Shown here: one piece after another, positions 16,429 to 26,131 of the stretch | How the letters are laid out: every line of letters starts with the position of its first letter | How positions within the stretch are numbered: the stretch's first letter is position 1 | Origin: Gammaproteobacteria bacterium | GTDB taxonomy: Bacteria > Pseudomonadota > Gammaproteobacteria > Arenicellales > UBA868 | Length of the DNA stretch: 34,067 bases | NCBI GenBank assembly: GCA_016776875.1 | Contig: JADHSN010000006.1 | Coordinates: 1 to 34,067, forward strand | Direction: 5' to 3' | The notes under the pieces: generated by a model | Told to the model about the DNA's origin: nothing | Seen by the model: the letters and a program-made list of their open reading frames with translations, nothing else | Database searches by the model: none | Program-made: the position numbers and the translations under genes

Positions 16429-17388
16429 CTAATCACCCCTGCGACGCGCAACGGCGTCTGCAACAACACATAAAACTTCAAACATCATTGTCGCCCCGGT
16501 CAGAGCAGTATTGCCGCTTGGATCAAACGGTGGCGCAACCTCCACAACATCTCCGCCGATTAAATTTAATCCCTGGCATCCACGAATCATTAGTTGCGCC
16601 TCAACGGTGCTAAATCCCCCCACCTCAGGTGTTCCTGTGCCTGCCGCGTAGACTGGGTCAAGTCCGTCAACGTCAAAAGTGAGGTAGGTCGGTGCATCGC
16701 CCGCAACTCGTCGAATTTCGTCAATTACAGATTTGACCCCCATCTCATAAAACTCCTCCATGTAGATGACCCGCATACCGGCATCATGGCTAAACTTCCA
16801 CTGGTCAAGATCATTGAGTGACCCTCGAATTCCGATTTGAATGGTGCGCTTGGGATCAACCAATCCTTCCTCAACTGCTCGACGAAACGGCGCCCCGTGA
16901 TGAAATTTAGAGCCAAGATAATCATCTCCGGTATCGCAGTGCGCGTCGAAATGAACCAGACCAACGGGCTGGTCAGACGCGATTGCTCGAAGAATTGGCA
17001 ATGTGACAGAGTGATCTCCCCCAGCTGATACCGGCACGACCCCCGCCTGATGAAGCTCAGCATAAAACGATCGAATTTCATCGAGGCTTTTCTCTAATTC
17101 AAAAGGCGACTGTACCCAGGCATCCCCAACATCTGCTACCGAACAAAGATCATGAGGGCCGATACCGCTGGCCTGATTCCGTCGTCGCATCAAGCTCGAC
17201 TGATTCCTGATTTCCCGAGGCCCATGTCGAGCGCCTGTCCTATTGGTAACGCCGCCATCGAATGGAACCCCCACAAGACCGATCTCGAGCCCGTCTAAAT
17301 CTTCTCGATAAGGCGCTCGCATAAAAGTTGGAAGACCGGTATACCTTGGACGTTGAATCGGGTCGTTGTAAGCCTCGTACTGGAACAT
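16429..17388 (-). CDS. Ureohydrolase (agmatinase/arginase family)
   Basis: Binuclear manganese amidinohydrolase of about 319 residues that releases urea from a guanidino compound. Metal ligands are visible (numbering from the ATG at 17388): GGDHS (H126), FDAHCD (D148, H150, D152) and TFDVDGLDP (D239, D241). The GARHGPREIRNQ segment near residue 52 is also typical. The frame extends to 17481, but the ATG at 17388 has CGGAGAT just upstream and gives a family-like N-terminus (MFQYEAYNDP). Agmatinase, guanidinobutyrase and related activities cannot be separated by eye. No decarboxylase or polyamine gene is adjacent; the divergent neighbour is a glycerate kinase. Confidence 0.9.
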   Translation of the reverse strand: MFQYEAYNDPIQRPRYTGLPTFMRAPYREDLDGLEIGLVGVPFDGGVTNRTGARHGPREIRNQSSLMRRRNQASGIGPHDLCSVADVGDAWVQSPFELEKSLDEIRSFYAELHQAGVVPVSAGGDHSVTLPILRAIASDQPVGLVHFDAHCDTGDDYLGSKFHHGAPFRRAVEEGLVDPKRTIQIGIRGSLNDLDQWKFSHDAGMRVIYMEEFYEMGVKSVIDEIRRVAGDAPTYLTFDVDGLDPVYAAGTGTPEVGGFSTVEAQLMIRGCQGLNLIGGDVVEVAPPFDPSGNTALTGATMMFEVLCVVADAVARRRGD

Positions 17389-17505
17389 GGCATCTCCGTT
17401 TTTGATTTTGGGCTGGTGTATTGCCGAGGGCAGACGTTTTAAATGTCGACTCGGATTCCGTACTATAAATCGGAGGCCCATTCATATGTCAAGAACTAGT
17501 GCATA

Positions 17506-18825
17506 ATGCCTTTAAAAATTCGGAACCGTCCTTCGCAAATGGCAACTGAGAGCCCACACTTCGAGTACGCCGTCTCACTACTTCGAAGTCTTTTCGACGC
17601 CGCGGTCGAAAGCGCCTACCCTGGCCCTGAACTTGTAGAGCTTTTACCTGAATCACCTCGCGGGAAAACAGTTGTTGTTGGGGCCGGAAAAGCCGGCGCG
17701 TCGATGGCTCAAACCCTTGAAAAATCATTGGGGCCAATCGATGACAGCTTGATCATCGTCCCTCCGGGGCATAGCTTAAAAACCAAATCGATTAACATCA
17801 TCGAGGCAAGTCATCCTGTCCCCGACAGAGTAGGTCTTGAAGCTGCCATTCATATACTTGAAATGGCTCACTCGCTTAAGTCAGATGATCTGTTGCTCTG
17901 CCTATTATCGGGCGGCGGAAGTGCATTACTGAACCTACCATTGCCGGGAATTGGGCTCGCTGAAAAACAGGCGATTACGAGAAGCCTTCTAAATTCCGGC
18001 GCGACAATTAATGAGATAAATACCGTCCGCAAACATCTTTCCGCAATAAAAGGCGGACGATTGGCAGCCGCATCATATCCGGCTTCAACATTTACCCTGG
18101 CGATATCAGATGTCCCCGGAAACCATATTTCGACTATCGCTTCAGGCCCCACAGTAGGAGACCCCTCAACGTCTGCCGAGGCAAGTGACGTTCTAGAACG
18201 ATTCTCAATCGCAGTCTCCCCCACCACCGATCAAATACTGCAATCCAATCAGTCAGAAACGCCTGCGCCAGGTGATCCCGCGCTGCGGTTTTCCCGATAT
18301 GCGGTGGTCGCTGGACCCGGAAAAGCGCTTGGGGCAGCATCAAATTTTGCCCAAAATTCCGGATTCAATGTCATTAATCTTGGAGATCAGGTAGAGGGTT
18401 TGGCGGTAGAGATCGCAAAGCATCACGCACATTTAATCCGTACCGAAAAACTTTTTGAGAATAATCAGCGAACCCTACTCCTTTCAGGGGGTGAAGCGAC
18501 GGTTAAAATTACCGGAGCGGGATCAGGTGGTCCTAATCAAGAGTACCTGCTCGCGTTGGCAATTGAGCTGAATGGGCTTGAAAACCTTTTTGGCATCGCC
18601 TGTGATACCGACGGCATCGACGGCGCAACAACGGCGGCTGGCGCAGTGATAACACCCTCCACACTTCGCCGCGCCGCGGAACAAGGCATAAATCCAAAGG
18701 ACTGCCTCGAAAACAACGACGCAGGCTCGTTTTTTACCTTACTCGATGATCTAGTCAGAACGGGTCCAACTTATACAAATGTGAATGACTTTCGTGCGAT
18801 CGCCTATATTCCTAATTCTGATTGA
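17506..18825 (+). CDS. Glycerate 2-kinase, MOFRL (GckA/TtuD) type
   Basis: ATP-dependent D-glycerate 2-kinase of 439 residues (class with N-terminal DUF4147 and C-terminal MOFRL domain), producing 2-phosphoglycerate. Seen: VVVGAGKAGASMA (about 56-68), LLCLLSGGGSALL (about 129-141), NTVRKHLSAIKGGRLA, SDVPGNHISTIASGPTVGD, and the MOFRL segment ACDTDGIDGATTAAGAVI in the C-terminal part. The start could be the ATG at 17506 or the one at 17539 (MATESPH); neither has a strong Shine-Dalgarno. Links hydroxypyruvate, glyoxylate or serine breakdown to glycolysis. Confidence 0.92.
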   Translation: MPLKIRNRPSQMATESPHFEYAVSLLRSLFDAAVESAYPGPELVELLPESPRGKTVVVGAGKAGASMAQTLEKSLGPIDDSLIIVPPGHSLKTKSINIIEASHPVPDRVGLEAAIHILEMAHSLKSDDLLLCLLSGGGSALLNLPLPGIGLAEKQAITRSLLNSGATINEINTVRKHLSAIKGGRLAAASYPASTFTLAISDVPGNHISTIASGPTVGDPSTSAEASDVLERFSIAVSPTTDQILQSNQSETPAPGDPALRFSRYAVVAGPGKALGAASNFAQNSGFNVINLGDQVEGLAVEIAKHHAHLIRTEKLFENNQRTLLLSGGEATVKITGAGSGGPNQEYLLALAIELNGLENLFGIACDTDGIDGATTAAGAVITPSTLRRAAEQGINPKDCLENNDAGSFFTLLDDLVRTGPTYTNVNDFRAIAYIPNSD

Positions 18826-18861
18826 ACTAAAATTGTGGTTTCGATTCTTGGATAAATTCTT

Positions 18862-19431
18862 GTGGGAAAACGGTTAAGCAAAATATACACCCGGACGGGA
18901 GATGATGGCACCACTGGCCTGGGGGACGGTAATCGAGTCGCTAAATGCTCAGCAAGAGTAGAAGCCATGGGTCAGGTTGATGAACTTAACAGCCTTATCG
19001 GATTAATGCTGACCGAGCAATTACCTAACGATATTCGAGAATGTTTGGTTTCAATCCAACATTGCCTGTTTGATCTTGGGGGAGAATTAAGCCTCCCGGG
19101 ATTCACGCTAGTGGAACCGGAGCGAACCGTCGAACTTGAAAAGATGCTTGACGCTCTAAATGAATCTCTAGCACCGCTCGAAGAATTTATCTTGCCAGGT
19201 GGCACGCGAGCGGCATCATTGTGTCACGTTGCGCGAAGCGTTTGCAGAAGGGCAGAACGAGCGCTATGGTTGATCAATGACGATCATGCTGTCGGGAGTT
19301 CATCCCGTCAGTACATTAATCGCTTGTCCGATCTCCTTTTTGTCATGGCACGAAGTCTCAATCAATCCGCTGGAGAATCAGACATTCTATGGAAGCGACA
19401 ACCATCATCCGATGGCGCTAACCAAGCCTGA
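18862..19431 (+). CDS. Cob(I)alamin adenosyltransferase, PduO/MMAB type
   Basis: ATP:corrinoid adenosyltransferase of 189 residues that makes adenosylcobalamin. The ATP-binding N-terminus TRTGDDGTTGLGDG (11-24) and the later RSVCRRAER segment and QYINRLSDLLFVMAR segment are characteristic of the PduO family. The start is a GTG 36 bases after the glycerate kinase stop, so the two genes are likely co-transcribed although functionally unrelated. The organism therefore probably uses or salvages B12; no cobalamin riboswitch is seen here. Confidence 0.95.
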   Translation: MGKRLSKIYTRTGDDGTTGLGDGNRVAKCSARVEAMGQVDELNSLIGLMLTEQLPNDIRECLVSIQHCLFDLGGELSLPGFTLVEPERTVELEKMLDALNESLAPLEEFILPGGTRAASLCHVARSVCRRAERALWLINDDHAVGSSSRQYINRLSDLLFVMARSLNQSAGESDILWKRQPSSDGANQA

Positions 19432-19447
19432 GGAATACGCGAGCGCG

Positions 19448-20032
19448 TTATATCTCCTCAACTGAAAACTTAGCCATTAGTTGGCGTAGGTGACTCCAGT
19501 CAAACCGGGGGCCAGGATCTGTTTTTCGACCAGGTGCGATTTCCGAATGACCGACAATCCGCTCATTGGAAATCGACGGATAGGCGCTTTGGAGCGCCCG
19601 GATAAGATAGGCAAGCGCCACATACTGTGGCGCCTCGAATGCAGTGTCATCGGATCCAACGAGCTCAATCCCGACAGAGAAATCATTAACCCGATCGCGG
19701 TCCTTAAGACTGGAAACTCCCGCGTGCCACGCCCGCCGGGTCACGGGAACAAACTGGGCAAGTTTGCCTGCTCGATCGATCAAGAAATGAGCGGAAACCT
19801 TTGAAGACTTTATAGTCGAATAGTAGGGATGAGCAGTGATGTCGAGACAGCCGAGAAACAGGTCCTGAATCGCATCGGTCCGAAATTCTCCCGGGGGAAG
19901 CGTGATCGCGTGGACCACAACCGCATCTATGGCGCAGTCAGCCGGTCGATCATCACAATGAGGAGAGCATAAACAGGTCACGCCCGGGATCAGGCCCGTT
20001 TCTAGATCAACACCCCAATTGGGTATTTCCAC
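19448..20032 (-). CDS. ampD: 1,6-anhydro-N-acetylmuramyl-L-alanine amidase AmpD
   Basis: Cytosolic zinc amidase of 194 residues that removes the stem peptide from anhydromuropeptides during cell-wall recycling. The ligands and catalytic residues match AmpD: H41 (VVHAITLPPG), E123 (VGIEL), H162 (GHSEIAPGRK), K170 and D172 (KTDPG). The absence of a signal peptide separates it from the periplasmic AmiD type. The start is GTG, and the 74-base gap from rplQ has no clear terminator, so some read-through from the ribosomal operon is possible. The AmgK-like kinase elsewhere in the window may act in the same recycling network. Confidence 0.95.
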   Translation of the reverse strand: MEIPNWGVDLETGLIPGVTCLCSPHCDDRPADCAIDAVVVHAITLPPGEFRTDAIQDLFLGCLDITAHPYYSTIKSSKVSAHFLIDRAGKLAQFVPVTRRAWHAGVSSLKDRDRVNDFSVGIELVGSDDTAFEAPQYVALAYLIRALQSAYPSISNERIVGHSEIAPGRKTDPGPRFDWSHLRQLMAKFSVEEI

Positions 20033-20106
20033 GGCGCTCTATAAAACGATCAACGAGGAGTTAGAAATGATCCGTTAATGATTAATCCGACTCAAGAGGG
20101 CTCGAT

Positions 20107-20487
20107 CTAAGACTCGCTCGATTCGTCAGTCGGAATATCCAATAGCTGCACATACGCCATCGGGGCATTGTCGCCGGCGCGAGGACCACACTTCAAAATT
20201 CGGGTATAGCCACCCGGCCGATCCTGAAATCGTGGACCCAAATTATCAAAAAGCTTAGAAACGGCGTTTCTATCTCGAAGTCGTGCGTAAGCCAGGCGAC
20301 GGTTCGCCACAGTGGGTTGTTTAGCCAAGGTGATCAACGGCTCCGCAACTCGACGCAGTTCCTTTGCTTTTGGCAAAGTCGTTTTTATCTGCTCGTGTTC
20401 AAATAAAGACGCCGCCATGTTTGCAAACATTGCCTTACGGTGACTGGAATTTCGCCCGAGGGCGCGTCCGATTTTATGATGGCGCAT
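20107..20487 (-). CDS. rplQ: 50S ribosomal protein L17
   Basis: 126 residues (E. coli 127). The N-terminus [20 protein letters not shown] and the later [20 protein letters not shown] segment are diagnostic; the latter is near the exit-tunnel surface. Last gene of the alpha operon, 17 bases after rpoA. A GGAG precedes the ATG. Confidence 0.98.
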   Translation of the reverse strand: MRHHKIGRALGRNSSHRKAMFANMAASLFEHEQIKTTLPKAKELRRVAEPLITLAKQPTVANRRLAYARLRDRNAVSKLFDNLGPRFQDRPGGYTRILKCGPRAGDNAPMAYVQLLDIPTDESSES

Positions 20488-20504
20488 GGCCGACTCTCCA
20501 ATTC

Positions 20505-21506
20505 TTAATGCAGGTTATCGCGTTTTTCGCGCTGCAGGGATGCGGGTGGCCAGTTCTCTAGTTTTACGCCGAGAGAAAGACCGCGCGTCGCGAGCACGTC
20601 TTTGATTTCTGTTAAAGATTTCTTGCCTAAATTAGGCGTCTTTAGCAGTTCCACCTCCGTTCGCTGAATAAGATCGCCAATATAGTAGATATTTTCTGCT
20701 TTGAGGCAGTTAGCAGACCGTACCGTTAACTCAAGATCATCGACCGAGCGGAGCAACATTGGGTCGACCCGCTCCTCAAGAACTTCCGCGTCGGAATGAT
20801 CCGACTCTTTAAGCTGAACGAATACCGAAATTTGCTCATGCAAGATTTGGGCTGCTCGCCGTACCGCTTCTTCAGGATCGATCGTACCGTTCGTTTCGAT
20901 CTCCATCACAAGCTTGTCCAAATCGGTTCGCTGCTCAACTCGAGCATTCTCTACCGAGTACGTTACGCTACGAATAGGACTGTACGAAGCGTCAAGCCTC
21001 AAGACACCTACGCCACGGGTTTCTCCTTCTTCAGCAGTCGGATCAACGACCTGATAACCGCGACCATTGCTGACGGTAATCTCCATATTCAACTCACCAT
21101 CCGCAGAAAGGCTGGCCAGAAGATGGTCTGGATTTACAACTTCGACATCATGATCTAGCTGAATATCAGAGGCGGTTACGACACCTGGCCCCTTCTTAGA
21201 CACCCGCAATACGGCTTCATCTCGGTTGTGCATCGTAACTGCGAGACTTTTGAGGTTCAGCAGAACAGCGATCACATCTTCCTGTGCCCCGGGGACGGTG
21301 TCATATTCATGACTAACGCCTTCAATTTTTACTTCCGTAACGGCTGCGCCGGGCATCGAGGACAACAAAATTCTACGGAGCGCATTTCCAAGCGTATAGC
21401 CAAAACCCCGCTCGAGGGGTTCCAATGTCACTCGTGCACGAGTTGTCGTTACAGCATCCACATTAATCACATTCGGTTGAAGAAATTCTTCTCTAGCTTG
21501 CGACAT
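20505..21506 (-). CDS. rpoA: RNA polymerase alpha subunit
   Basis: 333 residues. The N-terminal assembly domain has the [20 protein letters not shown] segment (about 34-53). The C-terminal domain carries [17 protein letters not shown], containing the Arg used for UP-element and activator contacts, and the helix-hairpin-helix [13 protein letters not shown]. The sequence is very like gammaproteobacterial alpha, which supports the taxonomic call. An AGAGG Shine-Dalgarno precedes the ATG. An 83-base gap separates it from rpsD. Confidence 0.98.
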   Translation of the reverse strand: MSQAREEFLQPNVINVDAVTTTRARVTLEPLERGFGYTLGNALRRILLSSMPGAAVTEVKIEGVSHEYDTVPGAQEDVIAVLLNLKSLAVTMHNRDEAVLRVSKKGPGVVTASDIQLDHDVEVVNPDHLLASLSADGELNMEITVSNGRGYQVVDPTAEEGETRGVGVLRLDASYSPIRSVTYSVENARVEQRTDLDKLVMEIETNGTIDPEEAVRRAAQILHEQISVFVQLKESDHSDAEVLEERVDPMLLRSVDDLELTVRSANCLKAENIYYIGDLIQRTEVELLKTPNLGKKSLTEIKDVLATRGLSLGVKLENWPPASLQREKRDNLH

Positions 21507-21589
21507 TAAGCATTTACCTCTGTTTAGTTCTTTTAACTGTTCAGGTTCTCGAAAGACATTGCTATCTGCACTGTCTTCTTTAACTCAAC

Positions 21590-22213
21590 CTATTTGGAGT
21601 AGAGCGCAACGACTAACGATTCGTCGATCTCTTGGGAGAGATCGGCGCGATCGGGCACCGTCTTAAATATTCCCTTAAAATTTTTGGCGTCGACATCTAC
21701 CCAAGGGACAAAGCCGATCTGTTCAGCAATTTCGAGCCCGGCTTTTATCCGAAGCTGTCCGCGCGAGCGTTCTCGGATGGACACCTCATCCCCGGCTTTC
21801 ACCTGGTAGGAAGATATATTGACTCGTGAGCCATTAACCATAATGGCGTTATGACTGACAAGTTGCCTCGCCTCGGCTCGGGTAATTGCAAATCCCATTC
21901 GATACACGGCGCTATCCAGGCGTGATTCGAGAAGTTGTAGCAGCTTCTCGCCCGTTGCAGCTTTCGAACGCGCAGCCGTTAGGTAATAACTATGGAACTG
22001 TTTCTCCATCAGGCCATACATATGGCGGAGTTTTTGCTTTTCACGAAGCTGCGTACCATACACCGTCGCCCTCGGACGTCTTCCGCCGGCCTTAAAACCG
22101 GGTGGGCGATCAAATTTGCATTTGGAATCAAGCGCCCGTATTGGGCTCTTCAGGGAAAGGTCTGTACCCGCACGACGGGCGAGCTTGCAAGTGGGTCCGC
22201 GATATCTGGCCAT
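21590..22213 (-). CDS. rpsD: 30S ribosomal protein S4
   Basis: 207 residues (E. coli 206). [14 protein letters not shown] at the N-terminus and the S4 RNA-binding domain [20 protein letters not shown] (about 97-116) are clear. It nucleates 30S assembly, and in enterics it represses the alpha operon translationally through a pseudoknot ahead of rpsM. I did not test whether that structure is conserved here. Confidence 0.98.
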   Translation of the reverse strand: MARYRGPTCKLARRAGTDLSLKSPIRALDSKCKFDRPPGFKAGGRRPRATVYGTQLREKQKLRHMYGLMEKQFHSYYLTAARSKAATGEKLLQLLESRLDSAVYRMGFAITRAEARQLVSHNAIMVNGSRVNISSYQVKAGDEVSIRERSRGQLRIKAGLEIAEQIGFVPWVDVDAKNFKGIFKTVPDRADLSQEIDESLVVALYSK

Positions 22214-22234
22214 AGCTGTTTCTCTTATTTAACT

Positions 22235-22630
22235 TTAGACGCGTCTACGTTTTGGTGGACGACAACCGTTGTGTGGCATGGGCGTTACATCGGTGATTGA
22301 ATTAATCTCGAAACCCAAGTTATTTAACGCACGAACTGACGAATCCCGACCCGGGCCTGGCCCCTTGATCTTTACATCAAGTTGTCGCATGCCGCAGTCC
22401 TGGGCCGTCCGCCCTGCGGTCTCTGCCGCAACCTGCGCGGCGAAAGGCGTACTTTTACGGCTTCCGCGAAATCCCGCGCCGCCGGAAGTCGCCCAAGATA
22501 CCGCGTTTCCGTGCCGATCCGTAATCGTAATGATCGTGTTATTAAAGGTCGCGTGGACATGCGCCACCCCTTCAAGGATGTTCTTGCGAACTTTTGCCTT
22601 AGTGCGCTTCTTATTCTGGACTTTTGCCAT
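22235..22630 (-). CDS. rpsK: 30S ribosomal protein S11
   Basis: 131 residues (E. coli 129). The segments [38 protein letters not shown] and the C-terminal [18 protein letters not shown] are diagnostic. Lies on the 30S platform near S7. 17 bases after rpsM. Confidence 0.98.
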   Translation of the reverse strand: MAKVQNKKRTKAKVRKNILEGVAHVHATFNNTIITITDRHGNAVSWATSGGAGFRGSRKSTPFAAQVAAETAGRTAQDCGMRQLDVKIKGPGPGRDSSVRALNNLGFEINSITDVTPMPHNGCRPPKRRRV

Positions 22631-22647
22631 TCAATCAGTTTCCTTGC

Positions 22648-23004
22648 TTATTTGCGGATGGGTCGTTTCGGCCCTTTTCGGGTACGAGCGTTAGTCGACG
22701 TGCGCTGACCGCGAACAGGCAGTCCGCGTCGATGCCGCATGCCCCGGTAGCACCCCATGTCCATCAAACGTTTGATATTCATTGAAATCTCGCGTCGAAG
22801 GTCGCCTTCAACCGGTAGGCTGGCAACCTCAGACCGAATTCGATCTGCATCGCCCTCCGACAATTCATGAACCTTGGTATTACGTGCTAATCCTGCAGCA
22901 TCGCAAATTCGTTGGGCAGTTACGCGGCCAATGCCATAAACTGCGGTCAACGCCACTTCGAGATGCTTGTTTGCTGGTAGGTTAATTCCTGCTATACGTG
23001 CCAC
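22648..23004 (-). CDS. rpsM: 30S ribosomal protein S13
   Basis: 118 residues, as in E. coli. The start is a GTG at 23004 ([17 protein letters not shown]) preceded by AAGAGG about seven bases upstream; the longer open frame to 23079 would add a non-conserved 25-residue leader. The C-terminus [14 protein letters not shown] is the conserved tail reaching the P-site tRNA. First gene after rpmJ, with a 40-base gap where enterics have the alpha-operon promoter and S4 target. Confidence 0.96.
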   Translation of the reverse strand: MARIAGINLPANKHLEVALTAVYGIGRVTAQRICDAAGLARNTKVHELSEGDADRIRSEVASLPVEGDLRREISMNIKRLMDMGCYRGMRHRRGLPVRGQRTSTNARTRKGPKRPIRK

Positions 23005-23044
23005 TGTTTCGCCTCTTGATGTTTTTCGAACGTTAGGTTCGAGA

Positions 23045-23158
23045 TCAACCCTGTCGCTGTTTATGACGCGGATCCACACAGATCACGCGAACGCTGCCGT
23101 TTCGTCGAATCACTTTACAATTTCGACAAATCTTTTTTACTGATGCTCTTACTTTCAT
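23045..23158 (-). CDS. rpmJ: 50S ribosomal protein L36 (zinc-binding form)
   Basis: A short frame I translated by hand on the reverse strand: ATG at 23158, TGA at 23045, 37 residues, starting [17 protein letters not shown] and ending DPRHKQRQG. The zinc ribbon ligands C11, C14, C27 and H32 are all present, so this is the zinc-dependent (C+) paralogue. Position between secY and rpsM is canonical. Confidence 0.96.
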   Translation of the reverse strand: MKVRASVKKICRNCKVIRRNGSVRVICVDPRHKQRQG

Positions 23159-23183
23159 AAATATCTCTCTGACTTTGGCCTTA

Positions 23184-24518
23184 CTAACGCGGAAGACCCA
23201 TTCCACCACCTACTAAAGATGATTTTTTCATCAAACTCTCATACTGTCGCGACATTAAGTGCGACTGCACTTGGGACATCATGTCCATCATGACGACAAC
23301 AATAATCAGAAGCGATGTCCCACCAAAATAAAAAGGGACACTCCATTTCACAATTAAAAATTCCGGAATTAAACACACGACGGTCAAATATAAGGCGCCG
23401 GCCAATGTCAGTCTCGAAACAACCTTATCAACGTAGGTCGCAGTCTGGATTCCCGGCCGAATCCCAGGTACAAATGCGCCAGACTTTTTTAGATTGTCTG
23501 CAATTTCTTTGGGGTTAAAAACCATTGCGGTATAGAAAAAGCAGAAAAACAAAATCATGCCCGCATAAACCAGGGTATAAATGGGCTGACCGGGTGACAG
23601 CGTGGTGGCGATGTCTTTCAGCCATCCCATGCCTTCACTCTGACCAAACCAGCTCCCCAAGCTCGCTGGAAACAGAATAATACTTGAAGCGAAGATAGGC
23701 GGTATCACACCTGCCATGTTGAGTTTCAACGGCAAATGTGTGGACTGTCCCGCAATCATTCGACGGCCTTGCTGACGTTTCGCGTAGTTAACGGTAATTC
23801 GCCTTTGACCCCGTTCAACGAAGACGACAAAGGCGGTCACCAAGATTGCGCCAACGAAAAGCGCAAGCACGCCAATCGGGGTAAATGCACCCGTTCGGGC
23901 TAACTCCAGCGTTCCGGCTACCGCCGAAGGGAGACCGGCTACGATACTGCCAAAGATGATCAGGGAAATGCCGTTGCCGATCCCGCGCTCAGTAATTTGT
24001 TCTCCAAGCCAGACCAAGAACATCGTTCCGGTGACCAACGTCGCAACTGTTGTGATTTTAAAGCCCAGGCCAGGCACCAGAACCACCGCGCCCCCTGCTG
24101 CCTGCTGACCTTCGATCGCAATCGCGATCCCGAGACCCTGGAATGTCGCAAGCAATACAGTACCGTATCGGGTGTATTGCGTTATTTTACGTCGCCCCGA
24201 CTCACCTTCTTTTTTCAGTGCTTCCAGTTTCGGAACAACTGAAGTCATCATTTGAATAATGATCGATGCGGAGATGTAAGGCATCACACCTAGCGCGAAC
24301 ACTGACAGGCGCTCAAGCGCACCACCGGAAAACATGTTAAAAACATCAACAATTGATCCGCGAGTTTGCGCAAATAAGGCGGCCACTGCGGTTGGATCGA
24401 CGCCAGGAATCGGGATATGCGTTCCCATACGGAACACCACCATCGCGCCGAGGACGAATAAAATCCTCTGACGCAACTCGGTCAGTTTTCCAATAGAGGC
24501 TAAGGGAGACGCTGCCAT
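23184..24518 (-). CDS. secY: Preprotein translocase subunit SecY
   Basis: 444 residues, ten membrane helices, the channel subunit of SecYEG. Seen: plug and helix 2 region [24 protein letters not shown], the [19 protein letters not shown] segment, the cytosolic loop [14 protein letters not shown], and the C-terminal [10 protein letters not shown]. The frame is open to 24605, but the ATG at 24518 ([18 protein letters not shown]) gives the family N-terminus and lies 4 bases after the rplO stop, so the two are coupled. Confidence 0.97.
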   Translation of the reverse strand: MAASPLASIGKLTELRQRILFVLGAMVVFRMGTHIPIPGVDPTAVAALFAQTRGSIVDVFNMFSGGALERLSVFALGVMPYISASIIIQMMTSVVPKLEALKKEGESGRRKITQYTRYGTVLLATFQGLGIAIAIEGQQAAGGAVVLVPGLGFKITTVATLVTGTMFLVWLGEQITERGIGNGISLIIFGSIVAGLPSAVAGTLELARTGAFTPIGVLALFVGAILVTAFVVFVERGQRRITVNYAKRQQGRRMIAGQSTHLPLKLNMAGVIPPIFASSIILFPASLGSWFGQSEGMGWLKDIATTLSPGQPIYTLVYAGMILFFCFFYTAMVFNPKEIADNLKKSGAFVPGIRPGIQTATYVDKVVSRLTLAGALYLTVVCLIPEFLIVKWSVPFYFGGTSLLIIVVVMMDMMSQVQSHLMSRQYESLMKKSSLVGGGMGLPR

Positions 24519-24522
24519 AAGA

Positions 24523-24957
24523 TTAAGCTTCGACCTTTCCTCCAGCTTGTTCGATCGCGGCTCGTGCCCCACGGGTGACGCTAATCCCACGCAAAACGAC
24601 CGCACGCTCGATACTGCCAGAAGCGATCACTTTTGCCCGGATCGCGTCATGTCGAATGACGCCAGCTGATTTAAGAATCGCGATATCGATCTCCCCAACC
24701 TCAATTTTTTGAAGCTCGTGGAGGCGAACCTCTGCCACCTTGGGGCGGAGAACCGATCTAAACCCTCTTTTGGGCAGACGACGCTGCAAAGGCATTTGAC
24801 CGCCTTCAAAGCCCACTTTATGAAATCCGCCAGACCTCGACTTCTGGCCTTTCACGCCGCGTCCGGCCGTCTTTCCAACACCCGACCCTGTTCCGCGACC
24901 GACACGCTTGCTCGCGGGTCGCGAACCTTCCGCAGGTTTGAGTTCGTTTAACCGCAT
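24523..24957 (-). CDS. rplO: 50S ribosomal protein L15
   Basis: 144 residues, as in E. coli, from the ATG at 24957 ([20 protein letters not shown]), with GAGGA upstream; the frame continues to 24981 but without family similarity. The Gly/Arg-rich [20 protein letters not shown] segment is the extended tail that threads through 23S rRNA. Starts 1 base after the rpmD stop. Confidence 0.97.
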   Translation of the reverse strand: MRLNELKPAEGSRPASKRVGRGTGSGVGKTAGRGVKGQKSRSGGFHKVGFEGGQMPLQRRLPKRGFRSVLRPKVAEVRLHELQKIEVGEIDIAILKSAGVIRHDAIRAKVIASGSIERAVVLRGISVTRGARAAIEQAGGKVEA

Positions 24958-24958
24958 T

Positions 24959-25144
24959 TTAATTTTCCTCAACGCGAACAAGGTGCGAGACCTTGTTAAT
25001 CATTCCCCTAGTGCAGGGAGAATCTTCTACTTCTACGCTTTGATGCAAACGCTTTAGGCCAAGGCCATGCACGCAAGCCAGTTGCCGCGCACCTCGCCCG
25101 AATTTGCTCTTAACCAGCGTTAGCCGGATACGTTTTTCAGCCAT
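24959..25144 (-). CDS. rpmD: 50S ribosomal protein L30
   Basis: 61 residues (E. coli 59) from the ATG at 25144 ([17 protein letters not shown]), preceded by AAGGAA. The [18 protein letters not shown] segment is typical. It overlaps the end of rpsE by 8 bases, a sign of translational coupling. Confidence 0.97.
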   Translation of the reverse strand: MAEKRIRLTLVKSKFGRGARQLACVHGLGLKRLHQSVEVEDSPCTRGMINKVSHLVRVEEN

Positions 25145-25667
25145 CTTCGGATTCCTTTCCTCGAATTTCTTCAACTGTCTTTCCGCGTCGAATCGCGACC
25201 TGCCGGGGGTTTTGCATCCCGACCAAACCTGCCACTGTTGCTCGTGCGACATTGATGGGGTTTGTTGTGCCGATCACCTTCGCCAAAACATTCTTTACAC
25301 CAGCGGCTTCGAAGATTGCGCGCATCGTACCACCCGCAATCACGCCGGTACCTTCCGATGCGGGCCGAATGACCACTCGTGCCGCGCCATGCCGGCCGAT
25401 CGTTGCATAATGCAGCGTTCCCTTCTTCAGCTTTACTTTGCGCATATTTCTACGCGCCTCGTCCATCGCTTTTTGAACGGCGACCGGAACCTCCCTTGCC
25501 TTTCCCCGGCCAATGCCGACCCGACCATTGCCATCGCCGACAACGGTCAGCGCGGAAAATCCGAAGATACGACCGCCCTTTACCACCTTGGCCACGCGAC
25601 GGACGTTGATCAACTGCTCAATAAACCCTTCGCTATCGACTGAAATTTGTTCTGCTTTTGTCGCCAT
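25137..25667 (-). CDS. rpsE: 30S ribosomal protein S5
   Basis: 176 residues (E. coli 167). The double-stranded-RNA-binding part [20 protein letters not shown] and [18 protein letters not shown] are diagnostic, as is [19 protein letters not shown]. Needed for decoding fidelity at the mRNA entry site. Overlaps rpmD at its 3' end. Confidence 0.98.
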   Translation of the reverse strand: MATKAEQISVDSEGFIEQLINVRRVAKVVKGGRIFGFSALTVVGDGNGRVGIGRGKAREVPVAVQKAMDEARRNMRKVKLKKGTLHYATIGRHGAARVVIRPASEGTGVIAGGTMRAIFEAAGVKNVLAKVIGTTNPINVARATVAGLVGMQNPRQVAIRRGKTVEEIRGKESEDG

Positions 25668-25690
25668 ATTCGTTCTCGTTTTCCTATCGA

Positions 25691-26047
25691 CTAGAGCCGT
25701 AATCCGCTTTCGCGGGCAGCATCTGCTAATGCCTTGATTCGACCGTGATATCGAAATCCTGATCGATCAAATGCGACACTCTCAACACCGGCCGCCTTCG
25801 CTTTCTCTGCAATTCGCTTTCCAACCTCGGCCGCAGCATTAATGTTACCGCCGTTCTTAATGCTTCCCTTTACTTCCGAATCAATTGTTGAGGCGCTGGC
25901 CAGAACACGCCCACCGGTTTGATCGATAATCTGGGCGTAAATATGTCGTGGCGTCCTGAAAACACACATTCGATTGACTCGATCACGTGCAATCTTGGAT
26001 CGCGTTTTCTTGCCTCGACGTAATCTAGATAACTTCTTATCTTTCAT
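25691..26047 (-). CDS. rplR: 50S ribosomal protein L18
   Basis: 118 residues. 5S rRNA-binding protein; seen are [40 protein letters not shown] and the C-terminal [17 protein letters not shown]. Separated from rplF by an 84-base gap, wide for this operon, which holds a hairpin (see 26109-26126). Confidence 0.98.
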   Translation of the reverse strand: MKDKKLSRLRRGKKTRSKIARDRVNRMCVFRTPRHIYAQIIDQTGGRVLASASTIDSEVKGSIKNGGNINAAAEVGKRIAEKAKAAGVESVAFDRSGFRYHGRIKALADAARESGLRL

Positions 26048-26108
26048 GCTGCTGTATCTCGTTTGCCTTTATCAATTTGGAGCTGTTTTGGATTTGTCTT
26101 AAATAATC

Positions 26109-26126
26109 AACCGTGAACACACGGTT
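26109..26126 (-). other. Perfect 7-bp hairpin between rplF and rplR
   Basis: AACCGTG and CACGGTT flank a 4-base loop, 5 bases past the rplF stop. The minus-strand sequence after it has no T run, so it is not a classical terminator; it could be an RNA processing or protection structure, or chance. Confidence 0.45.
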
Positions 26127-26131
26127 TAGTT

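Noticed and set aside
20033-20106. Possible terminator after rplQ
   Set aside because: I looked for a GC-rich stem followed by a T run on the minus strand and found none.
23005-23079. Longer rpsM start giving a 25-residue N-terminal extension
   Set aside because: The extension is not conserved and would nearly reach rpmJ; the GTG at 23004 has a good Shine-Dalgarno and gives the standard S13 N-terminus.
24519-24605. Longer secY start overlapping rplO
   Set aside because: The added 29 residues are an out-of-frame reading of the rplO end; SecY similarity begins at the ATG at 24518.
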